Below, in pieces: positions 12,001 through 18,360 of a stretch of DNA of 64,000 bases. Numbering within the stretch: position 1 is the first letter of the stretch; each line of letters starts with the position of its first letter. Under the pieces are notes generated by a model. That model was not told where the DNA came from and made no database searches. It was given only the letters and a program-made list of their open reading frames with translations. This DNA is from an uncultured Clostridia bacterium (lineage in GTDB: Bacteria > Bacillota > Clostridia > Christensenellales > DTU072): NCBI GenBank assembly GCA_946621465.1, contig CAMOOO010000001.1, forward strand, positions 124,001 through 188,000, in the 5' to 3' direction. The translations under genes and the position numbers were made by a program.

Positions 12001-14717
12001 CGCTGATCGAGTTTGATAATAATAACTTCTATACCACTTCTTATTACATCCTTGAAAACGGTAATTTTGTCATGCCGTATACCTACTATGCGGAAAGTGG
12101 CGTTACTTATTACACAATAACCCTTGATAGCACTGTAAATTCTTCTACGCTGACGGCTAACCATCTGAAGATCGTAGAAATAACCGATACCAACCAGCAT
12201 GAATATCGGTACAGTATAACGAACGAAACTATCACCGCAGAAAGAAATTACTACTTCTACTTCACTATCGACGGAGAAGTGAATTACTCGGATTCTTCGC
12301 TCGGTGCCACAACGAAAGCAATCTTAAGCTATCAAGGCGGTATATACGTCCATGAGGATTCCTATTTCAGCGATATTACGAATGCCGGTCGCGGTATTTG
12401 GGATAGAGCGGTAGCAATTAAACGCGACGTCACGTTATTTAGCACCCTTGCCGGTCAGCAACAAAGAGGTACGACCTTGATCACATACACCAACGTCCGT
12501 CCGATTATCAGTAGTTACTTTATAAAGAATGAGTATGCAACAGCGTTGCAATACGTTGATGCGTCAACCACACGTCTGCTTCTTAGGGCAATAACGTTGT
12601 TCCCGACCCAGTTCACCGATACTTCTTCAGCGTACCTGGTGTCCGAATCTGCCGCGGCATATATTACGGATACCACAAAGAATATTGCCGGCTCCATTCT
12701 TTATTACGCAACTTTCGGGTCTTCGGACAACACGCTGGCATACAATAATCCGTCGGCGCCTGCGCGTACAAAAGTCCGGTTTGGAGATGCGCAATGCAGA
12801 CTGATTACCGGGACGGGAGAAACGAGCATTATGGACGTCGTTTCCGGCGGACTGTACGTTCTCAGAATGCCGATTGTCTTCGAGTACGGTTCGGGTAGTC
12901 AATATCAAAAATCATGGACCTATAAGATGCTCATTGCCGGGACAAAAACCTCTGCTCAGACTGTTTTTGCAGAGTATCGGTACGTCGAGAACAAGATGAA
13001 CGAAGTAAAAGCCGGAGATAATGAAGTTCTTTATAAGCCGAGCGCATCCTCACCGGTCACTTTAGCTGCCGGTGATGGCGACATGAAGTATTATTTTAAC
13101 CACGATGCAATAACGGAGCAAAACCGCAACAGCAGCACCATTATCTTCGACTTGAAGTATTCTGAAACGATCTTCTCCGGAATGTGGATCTATCTCGGAT
13201 TGTCCGAAAGAGAACTGTACGACTTGACCAGCAATATGCTTTCGGATGACGGTAGCCACGACTTCTGGTCTTCCGCCGGTATCGGTATCAACATTAACCA
13301 TTCCCTCGGCGGAAATACCTCTACGCGTGTTTACGGCTCCATCTACGTGCCTACCTACTTAGAAGCGTCTGGTACCTATCAACCCGGTATCCAATACTTC
13401 ATTATGGAAAACGGACAATACGTTCTCTATCCGGAGACTCAATATACCGTTGGCGCAAGGATCAATAACACTACCACGCAGAAGTATATCATTGACAAGT
13501 CCACGATCGAGGGTAAAAACACCATCTACGCCAGCACGGAATACGATGATATTGATTGGACGCGCGGCAGAAATATCCTGCAAGTTGATTATATCAACGT
13601 CGCAGGGGACGCTATCATCTCCATTCGCTTGTACCAGTACTATTTCAACACGGTAAAGAACCAATACGTTACCGACTTCGTATGGCAAGAGTACTTCAGA
13701 TCGGGATTTACTTTGTCTAACGACGAAGACAAAACTCCGATCAACAAATCGAAGATCAGTAGACTCGTTAATAATATCAAGTATGTCGGTTTCCAGGTCT
13801 CCTCGCTTTCGGTGAATCTATATAGCTACACGACGTCAACTTCCGATATCTATGAATTTGACCTGAACAAAACCAGCTTAGAGACGAAAGGCTTTAAATA
13901 TTATCGTGACAGTGGAGTCCAGTCGAACACTGATGTTTCGGATGAATACGTCGAAGGTGAGTTTGTTTCCGGACATTCCGAGATCACGAACATTATGGAA
14001 CCTAATGGAGAATTCTTGCAGTTTATGACCAATTCAGTGGGCGAGTACTATATCTTTGCCGATCAGTATAACGTTCCGCACGCCTATACGGGGAATACCG
14101 TTTCTATGACATTTACCCTTTCGGAAGGAGCGTATGGATATAAAAACTTCTTATGGTACTTCGGTAGCAGTACGCCGTACATCGGGAACTTCGCTGCCGT
14201 TACCTACCTCAGAGAAAGAGGTATGGCAGTGCTGAGTTATAATAACGGCGGACAGTACGATTATTTCTTTGAGTTCTATAAGTACGGTAAAGAATACTTG
14301 CGTCAACCGTTGAATTTGCCCACAGGATTCACAGGCTTTGATGACGGAAAAGAACATACGATAAAAGTCCGGCTGAAAGAGTACGTTTCTGCCGTAGACT
14401 CGGCCATTATTTCCCGTTTCTCATCCACTCAAACGCTGGAACTTGCCAACAATTTCTCCGAGTTTATCGACGGTATCGGGGTCAGAGGATTCTATTTGGT
14501 AGAAGTGTATATCGACGGACAATTGACGACCTGCGTCGCACCGTACTATAATAACATGAAAGGCATCAGAGACTACGGCTTCTCGCAGTCTGATGACGAA
14601 GAATTCGGCGGAGCTTCCGACGTTCCGGATGAATACTTCTTCCAGAATATTTATTATTCCGGTGTCCGTTCGGGCGCTATCATCACGATTAAAGATTTCT
14701 TCGCCTATATGGAATAA
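3..14717 (+). CDS. Giant MBG/Tyr-repeat surface protein (5' truncated)
   Basis: The frame is open to the left window edge, so the start and any signal peptide or lipobox lie outside; the first in-window TTG is only an internal codon. About 4,904 residues are visible. The first ~1,580 residues are serial Ig-like modules of MBG/YDG type: segments such as KRYGTEDPKF, KVYDGFEASI and KEYDGYG follow strands like ILPATLTLS or IKRQNLKLTF. A tyrosine-rich tandem array follows (about residues 1,605-3,135), then more MBG-like modules, a second short array, and a C-terminal region with DGKEHTIKVRLKEY and VEVYIDGQLT that resembles a LamG/concanavalin-type lectin fold. There is no LPXTG motif or C-terminal membrane anchor, so attachment would have to be N-terminal. 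Cysteine is rare and tyrosine extremely common. The role is presumably cell-surface adhesion or stalk formation, which is inference. The next gene, tsaE, starts 13 nt after its stop. Confidence 0.88.
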   Translation, partial: NTNYVDIEDKYSFLGSGSAFVGEDTLESVVTVKFNIYKDGTLYVPAKSSQSPYYIIVSLDVGEYDIIPELIIKKSNYTFPEDFYMGKKLTINKMPIKITAVNETKRYGTEDPKFRYNVYDENDNYLGGTYYEEVTSFEVDSSNRKIVTNLYEYDQTTGIYSNAVAYTEGKRYFRLVSVLDLDDIYQDTSLISYRLARRPTDTNNVSDYHEICSTTFAGYLDNYSLLDYVSASLLIQPAEVSITATSCSRPYGTQNMNIVYGVSATSSLCNNNGTYLDTFESVFGNYFSSQSNLYYDTVTKRIYETFPSDMSSYDSLAVLYRNMEIEDFETVLYKGVSYVSVPVALDCGSYTCRMTDVFSNVVSNYVVTTEPFVFTVYPIDVRINIGSVVIFEDCAIVDGNEGKSFINYFDYFAGENSQRDMDFALSNIYGDRLNVNDFVFTVDNRKTIDSMFEDYLRRLILGVEYITGSGDNPPRYLLSSDYLNGFTLTKEIGTDVGKYRVMIGSNYSDNFSSFSLYSHLNTDINFFSYYYSAFIQDFTELGSIASTRGLYNSGDYEEGAYVIIMPGFIDLDYYYTVDSPMQEIYSHKALSAWNLQTDYSIDGLTYTAVDADSRALNYSFSEKPANAESVLAAGNYTIQLSYDYFADYLSDNKFSTNYVYLGELTNLADSKMANILAYVLFGVKNEDLVFTKKGIQYTVLPYEIDVYIEGFSIQYDFMSHPLIIRVDDYLFGDDTLDFIFDYYAEMNSGRIDQNTDRRIYNNYYSKATGYSDGCYIYNTVSGTFTPASGSEQMDFFVFHNGTAIENANIVLSNSARYTITLNSIGNTNYVIGSRSVLINDKIIIEASKLPILLYSADSVPITTTTAFDFSETYTTEQFNPIKSGTSWQEVNEYSDSILFYSISFDKFSDTYITNSTEDHEIGSVKLTESGDSIPLMIHFYKQPSTFTVDSANKRINASGGFSMSTEKNNNDYCFYYVDSNSVQHKVYLDTATKLSGKEDRLKYYYKGDPYKTYKTATCTIVGYYLDENGVRHESAALAASPTTLSIYPDDGQNNGNYPSQVRRDQNTNAVIGYDIVFKDSLPEVNYSVVFVYLEDGQYKVCDDAHKYTVTILPATLTLSQFASNKMNEKVYDGFEASIPQNNTNMVLFGSLAKDPVSVSSVAFEFFRVDEENSTYITIGGTRYYLVDKDDLSCAGVFKVRAYLPENGNYEIRFNKSGSYVDPADELNGTYSYGIYTIKRQNLKLTFNNATSVALSKEYDGYGLLDHNNTYASGYFNSIRELVVGTGNQGVSIPSNEFELSPYLLDMYAYAQTMNGAISTSISAYNVGYYWFNFYGLFVDNAGGYHKYDERTSYATDSLRWLNWNYTFSVNNSDLAVNHSCDGIYKIAGRNLYLAINGQLPQLSNEINYSYFKIYDGKSLTTSEVNSFLDGDVVNLYYYDSVAKEFIPVADSYFASNVKLKPSDTTQQSVSVLPRVGDPASIVNVGESYQLSIDTLVSINNNNIVIKNGNEVYFGIKPYTLDVMVTYTNTNDNNVSGVSYGKTIKENAVNFTLSVSEEEMNKLNSAFDSSYTAIEILEQACGNISQAEFYLYSENDSENIMFKFQVSTDSPAIYVYNSENDYYTEMTDGLYKDGTEYYSRVSVSSIDTTEYYQYYEVYERSNDSTALSDKKYYTFAPTEFTPGVGITADSYFERFESGYVLTADRTFVSGKEYFVATNYTGSTINSNVYQLNKFYFANEDRYFLSGTDYYFFTAKDAYSGLVAETNLPANTYYEYDTTSRRFALTEDKIFSGEKINNGKYYVVQKANVVTGANAIRKYYVLSAPDVSQGETDNKWVRTPDTTAQPGVKYYMFVPTTYSENETISEYLYYYRNGSFYKVTEEISAGTNYYVAYISDRANGQNISYYTKHDAIHAATGAIDENYDYYKLVRMTTDADAGTYFRLNRLLPQTDYTYGGSIGAKVVYESVNGSDTLFRTADEVFAIGKNYYELISVTDELVAGEDVTDYYVLKDGYSQSTTTLIDTDDTYYRLVELAPGVDYTVNALIPANTYYEKVENENRYSITDDLYFAAGTTYYLFEAVKALAQNESLNDLFTLNYDFENSRVIYKRLIALTAGVDYINSSIIGDNDKYSQVYYYYGDRYVPADPTEKFKPSVQYVIFVDADGFIRNAELLSEHSGEYYVSASDTYFVREKVVSSDDIGDPIAGNVIKVDTFEQTTDTQYMSGKAYFIYTSEGYVRQGMADSYARPASDYYKMKLVENVPTADGRVNGDYYYYNSSIHRYLSANGQEYDGGKQYFRAEQLTGYVKENELNSSEYCVSGSGYYSIFEYDGTGDSFDLYYISDIDYVELAEHTSSVRLIPEESSILDPNKTYYRLNNAGFVRYTELDYFYISGSGYYSAESFVATDNSLISSNNIYTYTTDHNRYERATGSYVSGNTYFIMDNSGYVPYVNRENYVVSGSNYYTFVGLSNPTGTISGEVYIGDGNGYLLETAGSYQPATEYYRAINGGLVFLGTSSDPNTFYLSTENTKSFVLQIAGVDYTVGEGINEGQFYVCDSFGRFRLTAPGATFSSDLAYYKVQNVPYAFVSTDDISDYYISDANLFSIVLLKEGTDYTVFAPITSNVYEAADSWYKHTAGSYTANTMYLSFATINGYIRYYNGYTQGYKYVDGKYKAVSVSDYVIGDTIPNNTYYRMLPDGRLVYATGQYQMDENYYTVSTGGFVYGADESELYLLASSSPNSNYYSFVEKDVESLIGTIVGSTEVYRVESDGRMVRAASSETYSSDYTYFTKTNAGYILSSNIGEYFISSTGYYSIKETVFSSSAYVYYVYLKNNEFVKTSDTVASNVVYYTFSDGGFIQNNKKSQYYRKSDVFRTDKTIYEYYNYGDILSYDEDDSVSGKIYEYIDDAYVVTEDKYFYHGKEYYSFIPKTVFFDLIEPNSNVENGLYVYQSGYIRASESYVEADLYNGNLDYTALENGKFYTFNKDSVPYAVAQSSTISDVTDYYRQNDYYGIFKHENTTGANVNGYYEYKDGIYVETIDEIGLEGKDYYSFRLDSGLAILEPIKYYELKNGEFVLSEDEVVLSDKTYYYFKNYPLLAKKTLEYTHRDSSQLENGQPVPEGMYTYDSVAGKYVSAYGKIFDTTNNEYYSRTINSFSYFTGGDSFLYYDDEFGNRKQLPSGNYYATAKMNSTANFELNIIATPFVIEKQEIVITGVERQYYDQVASNYEFVLSEETEVNAGVKSLLKDAQKGLYLQIEDHSNLYDDAGSYYTNTVSTKKYYVSINKSVIDEYNDNPENDYKIVLQGVNVSNGESGKIYLPLFITRMQVEISIDLTENDRKIEYGIKPDVDTDLIAQVKFSDYRAIPSGANQDAYNKQQAFLNAAKDKSNINYVEISDIISRTAYTGMMSSISLQYYLLRNLVDINAGFTNYYLSLGEVTYTIEKRVIDINVTVRKSLYDPNQSINQRDNYHPFTILYSQKDSLVYNESSMDPSNLEYGLSIDDFESAGVVYDHNNLKTQMMEIVTGLTETGGILTLNDESFTSIQDFLNRKTQYTIVNGADSEDVMAGLNYVCLKEGNWYESNNYILRSAKTDIILYPEINSLGEHKNGDAYLNLIADTEAIVPDSGATINSDTKMISNLAFILRLNMDGMKTSSVDYSTQYYDTLDFSTYDYTYYDGQGYSRTLELYYLSGASGNNVINVGDVVTVYAVVRETFATLGEGGTRLVSTIESNRFRIRVVNKQIINTDGTTVSSAELKSISGTLDLSGNVSGAYDLECTSFGSYDSVGLRVRLTPVTDAAAYDFSTVVFKNAVGELSFGAVGGLDKYVASLYNDDELKNTRSLYYYVRYLTYGIDYYYLSNHKTAQKNVQYYSCSAGIFGKDIVSVGNYYVKKNNVLYLASAPYSADILYYTVTALNLSVGATVPNNSYMNCNEDVISSENLPDLFDGRSHYLQFYLDRVGHLQNIEVSNMRKDIKNSFYYTYNTGYVSDTNYYTYQAVTNLTPGTPLIEFDNNNFYTTSYYILENGNFVMPYTYYAESGVTYYTITLDSTVNSSTLTANHLKIVEITDTNQHEYRYSITNETITAERNYYFYFTIDGEVNYSDSSLGATTKAILSYQGGIYVHEDSYFSDITNAGRGIWDRAVAIKRDVTLFSTLAGQQQRGTTLITYTNVRPIISSYFIKNEYATALQYVDASTTRLLLRAITLFPTQFTDTSSAYLVSESAAAYITDTTKNIAGSILYYATFGSSDNTLAYNNPSAPARTKVRFGDAQCRLITGTGETSIMDVVSGGLYVLRMPIVFEYGSGSQYQKSWTYKMLIAGTKTSAQTVFAEYRYVENKMNEVKAGDNEVLYKPSASSPVTLAAGDGDMKYYFNHDAITEQNRNSSTIIFDLKYSETIFSGMWIYLGLSERELYDLTSNMLSDDGSHDFWSSAGIGININHSLGGNTSTRVYGSIYVPTYLEASGTYQPGIQYFIMENGQYVLYPETQYTVGARINNTTTQKYIIDKSTIEGKNTIYASTEYDDIDWTRGRNILQVDYINVAGDAIISIRLYQYYFNTVKNQYVTDFVWQEYFRSGFTLSNDEDKTPINKSKISRLVNNIKYVGFQVSSLSVNLYSYTTSTSDIYEFDLNKTSLETKGFKYYRDSGVQSNTDVSDEYVEGEFVSGHSEITNIMEPNGEFLQFMTNSVGEYYIFADQYNVPHAYTGNTVSMTFTLSEGAYGYKNFLWYFGSSTPYIGNFAAVTYLRERGMAVLSYNNGGQYDYFFEFYKYGKEYLRQPLNLPTGFTGFDDGKEHTIKVRLKEYVSAVDSAIISRFSSTQTLELANNFSEFIDGIGVRGFYLVEVYIDGQLTTCVAPYYNNMKGIRDYGFSQSDDEEFGGASDVPDEYFFQNIYYSGVRSGAIITIKDFFAYME
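4860..9440 (+). repeat. Tyrosine-rich protein repeat array, main block
   Basis: About 1,525 consecutive residues consist of degenerate units of roughly 28-36 residues. A unit reads approximately [N/G]-x-YY-x(5-9)-[RG]-[YF]-x-x-[AT]-x(5-8)-G-x-x-YY-x-[FV]. Clear examples contain NTYYEKVENENRYSITDD, then FAAGTTYYLFEA, and YYYNSSIHRYLSANG then GGKQYFRAEQ. Many units carry a linker like ELAPGVDYTVNALIPAN before the YY doublet. Divergence between units is high, so the array is old or under diversifying selection rather than a recent expansion. From memory, similar YY...GxTYY units occur in tail-type proteins of gut Firmicutes phages; I could not check this. Confidence 0.8.
11510..12290 (+). repeat. 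Tyrosine-rich repeat array, second block
   Basis: About 260 residues of the same unit type as the main block (for example YGIDYYYLSNHKTAQKNVQYY, then a phase with VGNYYVKKNNVLYLASAPY and TNYYTYQAVTNLTPGTPL). It interrupts a non-repetitive beta-rich region of the giant protein. One more isolated unit (SGTYQPGIQYFIMENGQYV) lies about 1 kb downstream near 13,370. Confidence 0.7.
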
Positions 14718-14730
14718 AAGGTACAGATAA

Positions 14731-15174
14731 ATGAATAATGATTTTGTTGAGGGCAAAAACGTTTTCTTGTCCACCGGTGTAGAAGATACCGATCAAATCG
14801 CAAAAAAAATCGCCGATAGTCTGGAAGGAGGAGAGTTTATCCTCCTTTCCGGTGAGCTCGGCGCAGGGAAAACGACGTTTACCAAAGCTCTTTTTAAATA
14901 CCTCGGCGTAGCCGATACGGTAACCAGTCCCACCTTTACAATAATGAAAAATTATCAGGCTAAAGGTCGCATCGTTCACCATATGGATATGTATAGGATA
15001 ACCAATGAAGACGAGGTGGAAGAACTGGGCTTGTTGGAAGACATCGGAAAAGACGACATCACCGTCATCGAATGGAATAAATTTACCGAATTGGACGGGA
15101 AAGTCTGTACGATTAAATTCGATTACCTGGGCGAAACGGAAAGAAAAATTACTATAGAAGGCATTGATTTATGA
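14731..15174 (+). CDS. tsaE: tRNA t6A biosynthesis ATPase TsaE
   Basis: This is the small P-loop ATPase that works with TsaB and TsaD to place threonylcarbamoyl on A37 of ANN-decoding tRNAs. The Walker A GELGAGKT spans residues 41-48, followed by the family-specific SPTFTI and a VIEWNKF segment near the C-terminus. At 147 residues it matches the usual TsaE length. It opens a compact tsaE-tsaB-rimI set, the usual Firmicutes order, with tsaB starting in a 4-nt ATGA overlap. The ribosome-binding site is weak (AAAGGTACAGATA), so translation may depend partly on read-through from the giant gene upstream. Confidence 0.95.
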   Translation: MNNDFVEGKNVFLSTGVEDTDQIAKKIADSLEGGEFILLSGELGAGKTTFTKALFKYLGVADTVTSPTFTIMKNYQAKGRIVHHMDMYRITNEDEVEELGLLEDIGKDDITVIEWNKFTELDGKVCTIKFDYLGETERKITIEGIDL

Positions 15175-15725
15175 AAATACTTGCGGTAGATACCTCTTTA
15201 GAGCATATCGGCATCGGATATTACGACGGAGAAAAATACACGAAAATTATAACGACCAGTCCCAAATCGCACAATAGGTCTTTATTGTCCGAGATAGACC
15301 TTTTTTTGCAAGAATGCGGCGTGGTGCTAAATGATGTAGATTGTTTTGCCGTCGTCGTAGGCCCCGGATCGTTCACGGGAATCAGAATCGGCGTTGCGAC
15401 GGTCAATGCGTTTGCGTTCGCCCTTAATAAGCCGGTAATTGAGATTACTTCTTTAGAAGTACTGGCCGGCGACGGTGATAAAATGGTCCTTCTTGATTGC
15501 AAACACAATAATTATTACGTTGGTATCTTCACCGAAGAGGGAACGGAATACAGTTGCATGAAAAAGGAGAAAACAGATCAGTACGCCTTGCCCAAAGTAT
15601 ACCTTTCACAAACAGACCCGGAAAAAATATTGGACGTTGCCATAAAAAAACTCAATAAAAAAGATTGGTCTGACAGAGCCAAGCCTTTCTACATAAAGAG
15701 TTCCTCTGCAGAGACGGGAGAATAA
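15171..15725 (+). CDS. tsaB: tRNA t6A biosynthesis protein TsaB
   Basis: A non-catalytic ASKHA-fold partner of TsaD in t6A synthesis. It begins with the ASKHA phosphate-binding strand MKILAVDTSLEHIGIG and has the TsaB signature GPGSFTGIRIG at residues 64-74, plus the H34-containing KSHNRSLL segment. At 184 residues it is shorter than the E. coli protein (about 230), mainly because the C-terminal subdomain is reduced, as in other Clostridia. The start overlaps the tsaE stop (ATGA), and its own stop shares a base with the rimI start (TAATG), so the three are translationally coupled. TsaD is not in this window. Confidence 0.93.
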   Translation: MKILAVDTSLEHIGIGYYDGEKYTKIITTSPKSHNRSLLSEIDLFLQECGVVLNDVDCFAVVVGPGSFTGIRIGVATVNAFAFALNKPVIEITSLEVLAGDGDKMVLLDCKHNNYYVGIFTEEGTEYSCMKKEKTDQYALPKVYLSQTDPEKILDVAIKKLNKKDWSDRAKPFYIKSSSAETGE

Positions 15726-16177
15726 TGTTTTCCATTCGTCCGTTAACTATAGACAATTATAAGGCGGTAGCTCAAATCGATAAAGAGTGTTTGGGCGAGG
15801 ATAGCTGGAGCGAACAGCTCTATTATATGGAATTGGACTCCTCGGATAAAATCTATTCCGTAGTTTACTATAACGATATCCCCATAGCTTTCGGGGGTTT
15901 TGCACAAGTCCTTGACGAAGGACATATTATGAATATAGCAGTTCTGAGTGCCTATCGGAAGAAAGGGGTAGGGACGCTCCTTATTGACGATTTAGTTAAA
16001 AAGGGCAGAGAAAGAGGAATTACCTCTTTTACGTTGGAAGTCAGAGACAGCAACGTCGCTGCAATCGCACTGTACGAAAAAAAAGGTTTTACCCTTGCCG
16101 GAATACGTAAGAAGTATTATGGCGGACAAGAAGACGCCCGCATATACTGGTTGTATCCGGAAGGGGAGGAAAACTGA
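15725..16177 (+). CDS. rimI: Ribosomal protein S18-alanine N-acetyltransferase RimI
   Basis: A GNAT-family N-terminal acetyltransferase. The acetyl-CoA-binding motif is YRKKGVGTLL (R78, G81, G83), preceded by the core strand EGHIMNIAVL and followed by the RimI-typical LEVRDSNVAAIALYEKKGF. The 150-residue length and its place after tsaB are typical of rimI, which acetylates S18 and perhaps other N-termini. Its last codons contain the sequence AGGGGAGGA, a very strong Shine-Dalgarno sequence that serves the next gene rather than this one. Confidence 0.93.
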   Translation: MFSIRPLTIDNYKAVAQIDKECLGEDSWSEQLYYMELDSSDKIYSVVYYNDIPIAFGGFAQVLDEGHIMNIAVLSAYRKKGVGTLLIDDLVKKGRERGITSFTLEVRDSNVAAIALYEKKGFTLAGIRKKYYGGQEDARIYWLYPEGEEN

Positions 16178-16947
16178 TACATCACATCACTATCGGGAAT
16201 GGTCCATACGTAATTTGTCTGCACGGCTGGGGCGGTTCGACAGATAGTTTTTTCGCTTTAGCAAAAAGTATTTCTCATAAGTACACCGTTATTCTTGTCG
16301 ATTTCAACGGGTTTGGACAGTCTCCGGAGCCGGCCAGTCCATTTACCCTTGATAATTACGTCAATTCCGTTTTGGAGATCGTTAGATTTTATAAGATGGA
16401 AAGTTGCCACCTCGTTTGCCATTCATTCGGCGGCAGGGTCGGAATAAAATTTTGCTATAAATACGGTTATCTTGTAGAAAGGCTAATACTTGTCGGCTCC
16501 GCCGGTATGAAACCAAGACGCCCCCTCAAATACTATTTTTCCATTTGGAAACATAAACTTCTTTCCAAACACAATATCCCCCATAAATCGGGTAGCGCGG
16601 ATTATCGCGTCCTTTCTCCCGTCATGAAAAAGACCTTTGTCAATATCATTAACGAACATCTGGAAAAGAATGCTGAATATCTGAAAGTTCCTACGTTGCT
16701 CGTTTGGGGGAACAAAGACAAAGAAACCCCCGTATATATGGGAAAGAGACTGCTACGGCTGATAAAAAACAGCAAAATGATTCTGTTTATGGGCTGCGGA
16801 CATTTTTCATATATAGAAAGGCATACGCTGTTCAGTAGGTTTGTTCTTAGATTTTTGGAGGGGAGTAATGAAATATATAACGGGCGGCATAGCAATTATC
16901 TTTGTCGCAATAGAATTATTAAAATACCTATCGATCGCTCAAAATAA
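16177..16947 (+). CDS. Alpha/beta hydrolase with non-canonical AUA (or CUG) start
   Basis: An alpha/beta-hydrolase-fold enzyme of about 256 residues and unknown substrate. The oxyanion-hole HGWGG lies at residues 16-20, the nucleophile elbow CHSFGG places Ser at residue 83, and the acid and base appear in GNKDKETPV and GCGHFSYIE, so the catalytic set is complete. There is no ATG, GTG or TTG before the HGWGG region: the first TTG, at 16372, would remove both the oxyanion loop and the first strands. A near-perfect Shine-Dalgarno (GGAGG at 16165-16169) sits 7 nt before ATA at 16177 and 4 nt before CTG at 16174. I therefore place the start at ATA, with CTG as the alternative. The C-terminus runs 80 nt into the next gene, beyond the conserved end RFVLRFLEG. 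It could be an intact gene with a weak start or one beginning to decay. Neighbours suggest a cell-wall role (inference). Confidence 0.75.
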   Translation: MHHITIGNGPYVICLHGWGGSTDSFFALAKSISHKYTVILVDFNGFGQSPEPASPFTLDNYVNSVLEIVRFYKMESCHLVCHSFGGRVGIKFCYKYGYLVERLILVGSAGMKPRRPLKYYFSIWKHKLLSKHNIPHKSGSADYRVLSPVMKKTFVNIINEHLEKNAEYLKVPTLLVWGNKDKETPVYMGKRLLRLIKNSKMILFMGCGHFSYIERHTLFSRFVLRFLEGSNEIYNGRHSNYLCRNRIIKIPIDRSK

Positions 16948-18352
16948 TTCCTATGCTTTATCATTATCGCCCGCGTTTAAAAGAGAATTATTATTCAGTC
17001 TGCTTGCTTTTTTTGCTTCCATACCACACTACCACTTGTCAGCGGCAGTTTACGGAGTAGCGGCGGGAATATCTTTGATTTTATATTTAAAAAGAAGAAG
17101 TAAGCTGGTTTTTACAAAGAGAGCGGCGACGTATTATTGTATTTCAATTTTATTCTCGATAGTAACGATCGGCGCGACGTTTTTTATTGCCAATAAGTAT
17201 ATTCATTTGCCCAGTCTTGCGGTAGTCGTTTATTGTTCTTTTCTTTTTGTTAAAGTTACTGAGCTACTTTTCGGGCCTTATTACCGGCGGAAAAACGAGA
17301 AATTTATTCGCGGCGTAACAGTGCTATTGCAGGAGAGTAAAACAAAAATTATCGCCATTACCGGGAGCTTTGGTAAAACCTGTTGTAAAAACATTCTAAA
17401 AGCGCTCCTTCAGGGGTCTTTTTCCGTTGAAACGACTAAAGGAAATTATAACACTCCGATGGGCGTTGCGCTATCGCTGAAAGATTCTATGGGAGTCGAC
17501 TACTTTATCGCAGAATTCGGCGCACGAAAAAAGGGTGATATTACCGAGTTATGTAACTTTTATAAACCTCATATCGGCATAATAACGGGCGTATGCGAGC
17601 AGCACCTCGGCGTGTTCGGTTCTTTTCATACAATCTATAATGAGAAATTTCAACTAGCCAAACTAACGGATAAAGAAGGTTTTTGTGCGTTCGGCAACAA
17701 TTTATACGCCAAAAAGATGTATCGGGAATATACAGGGAATAAAATATCCGTCGGGGCGTGCGAGGAGATCTATGCCGAAGGTATAAATAGGTCGGTAGGG
17801 CAAACCACTTTTATATTGCATATACGGGAAAAATATAAAAAAATAACCACCTCGTTATGCGGCAGGCAGGCGATAGATAATATCTTATTGTGCGTTACCG
17901 TTGCAGATAAATTGGGCGTAAATGCAGAAGATATCTTTAACCGCATAGGGAGCATTCCGCAAATACCTCACCGTTTGGAATATATGTATTCTGCCGGAGT
18001 CCATATCCTTGACGACAGCTATAACGCAAATACCGTTGGAATAGAATATGCGCTCGACTACCTTGATCTTTGTCCTTCGCCGCGCATTATCGTAGCTCAA
18101 GGGGTAGTGGAAATGGGCATAAAGCAAAAATCGGAGAATAGAATGATAGGGGAAAAGATGGCAAAGGTGGCCGACGTCGCAATAGTAACGGGTGTAAATA
18201 GAAGATATTTACGTAAAGGACTATCTAACGCGCATTTTTCCGGGAAAATCATTGTTTGCAGGTCGTTTAAAGCGGTAAAAAAGAAATTGCCCCAGTTCAC
18301 CAGACCCGGTGCAACGGTGCTATTTCAGAACGACGTACCGGAGACCTATTGA
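16868..18352 (+). CDS. Membrane-anchored MurF-like Mur ligase
   Basis: An ATP-dependent Mur ligase of 494 residues. The first ~140 residues replace the usual UDP-binding domain with four or five hydrophobic helices (for example AAVYGVAAGISLILYL and ISILFSIVTIGATFFIA). The ligase core follows, with P-loop GSFGKT at residues 166-171, the MurF-like NYNTPMGVALSL, and EFGARKKGDI followed by KPHIGIITGV. A C-terminal domain contains LDDSYNANTVG, the MurF signature. The enzyme probably adds D-Ala-D-Ala or a related dipeptide to a wall precursor at the membrane face, in keeping with the ddl gene that follows. I chose ATG 16868 because GGAGG lies 6 nt before it; an upstream in-frame start would lack a ribosome-binding site. 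Whether it is the main MurF or a second, specialised one cannot be told from this window. Confidence 0.85.
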   Translation: MKYITGGIAIIFVAIELLKYLSIAQNNSYALSLSPAFKRELLFSLLAFFASIPHYHLSAAVYGVAAGISLILYLKRRSKLVFTKRAATYYCISILFSIVTIGATFFIANKYIHLPSLAVVVYCSFLFVKVTELLFGPYYRRKNEKFIRGVTVLLQESKTKIIAITGSFGKTCCKNILKALLQGSFSVETTKGNYNTPMGVALSLKDSMGVDYFIAEFGARKKGDITELCNFYKPHIGIITGVCEQHLGVFGSFHTIYNEKFQLAKLTDKEGFCAFGNNLYAKKMYREYTGNKISVGACEEIYAEGINRSVGQTTFILHIREKYKKITTSLCGRQAIDNILLCVTVADKLGVNAEDIFNRIGSIPQIPHRLEYMYSAGVHILDDSYNANTVGIEYALDYLDLCPSPRIIVAQGVVEMGIKQKSENRMIGEKMAKVADVAIVTGVNRRYLRKGLSNAHFSGKIIVCRSFKAVKKKLPQFTRPGATVLFQNDVPETY

Positions 18353-18360
18353 GGAGTATT

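Noticed and set aside
16841..16867. Upstream start for the MurF-like gene
   Set aside because: These codons belong to the end of the hydrolase and contain the GGAGG that serves ATG 16868.
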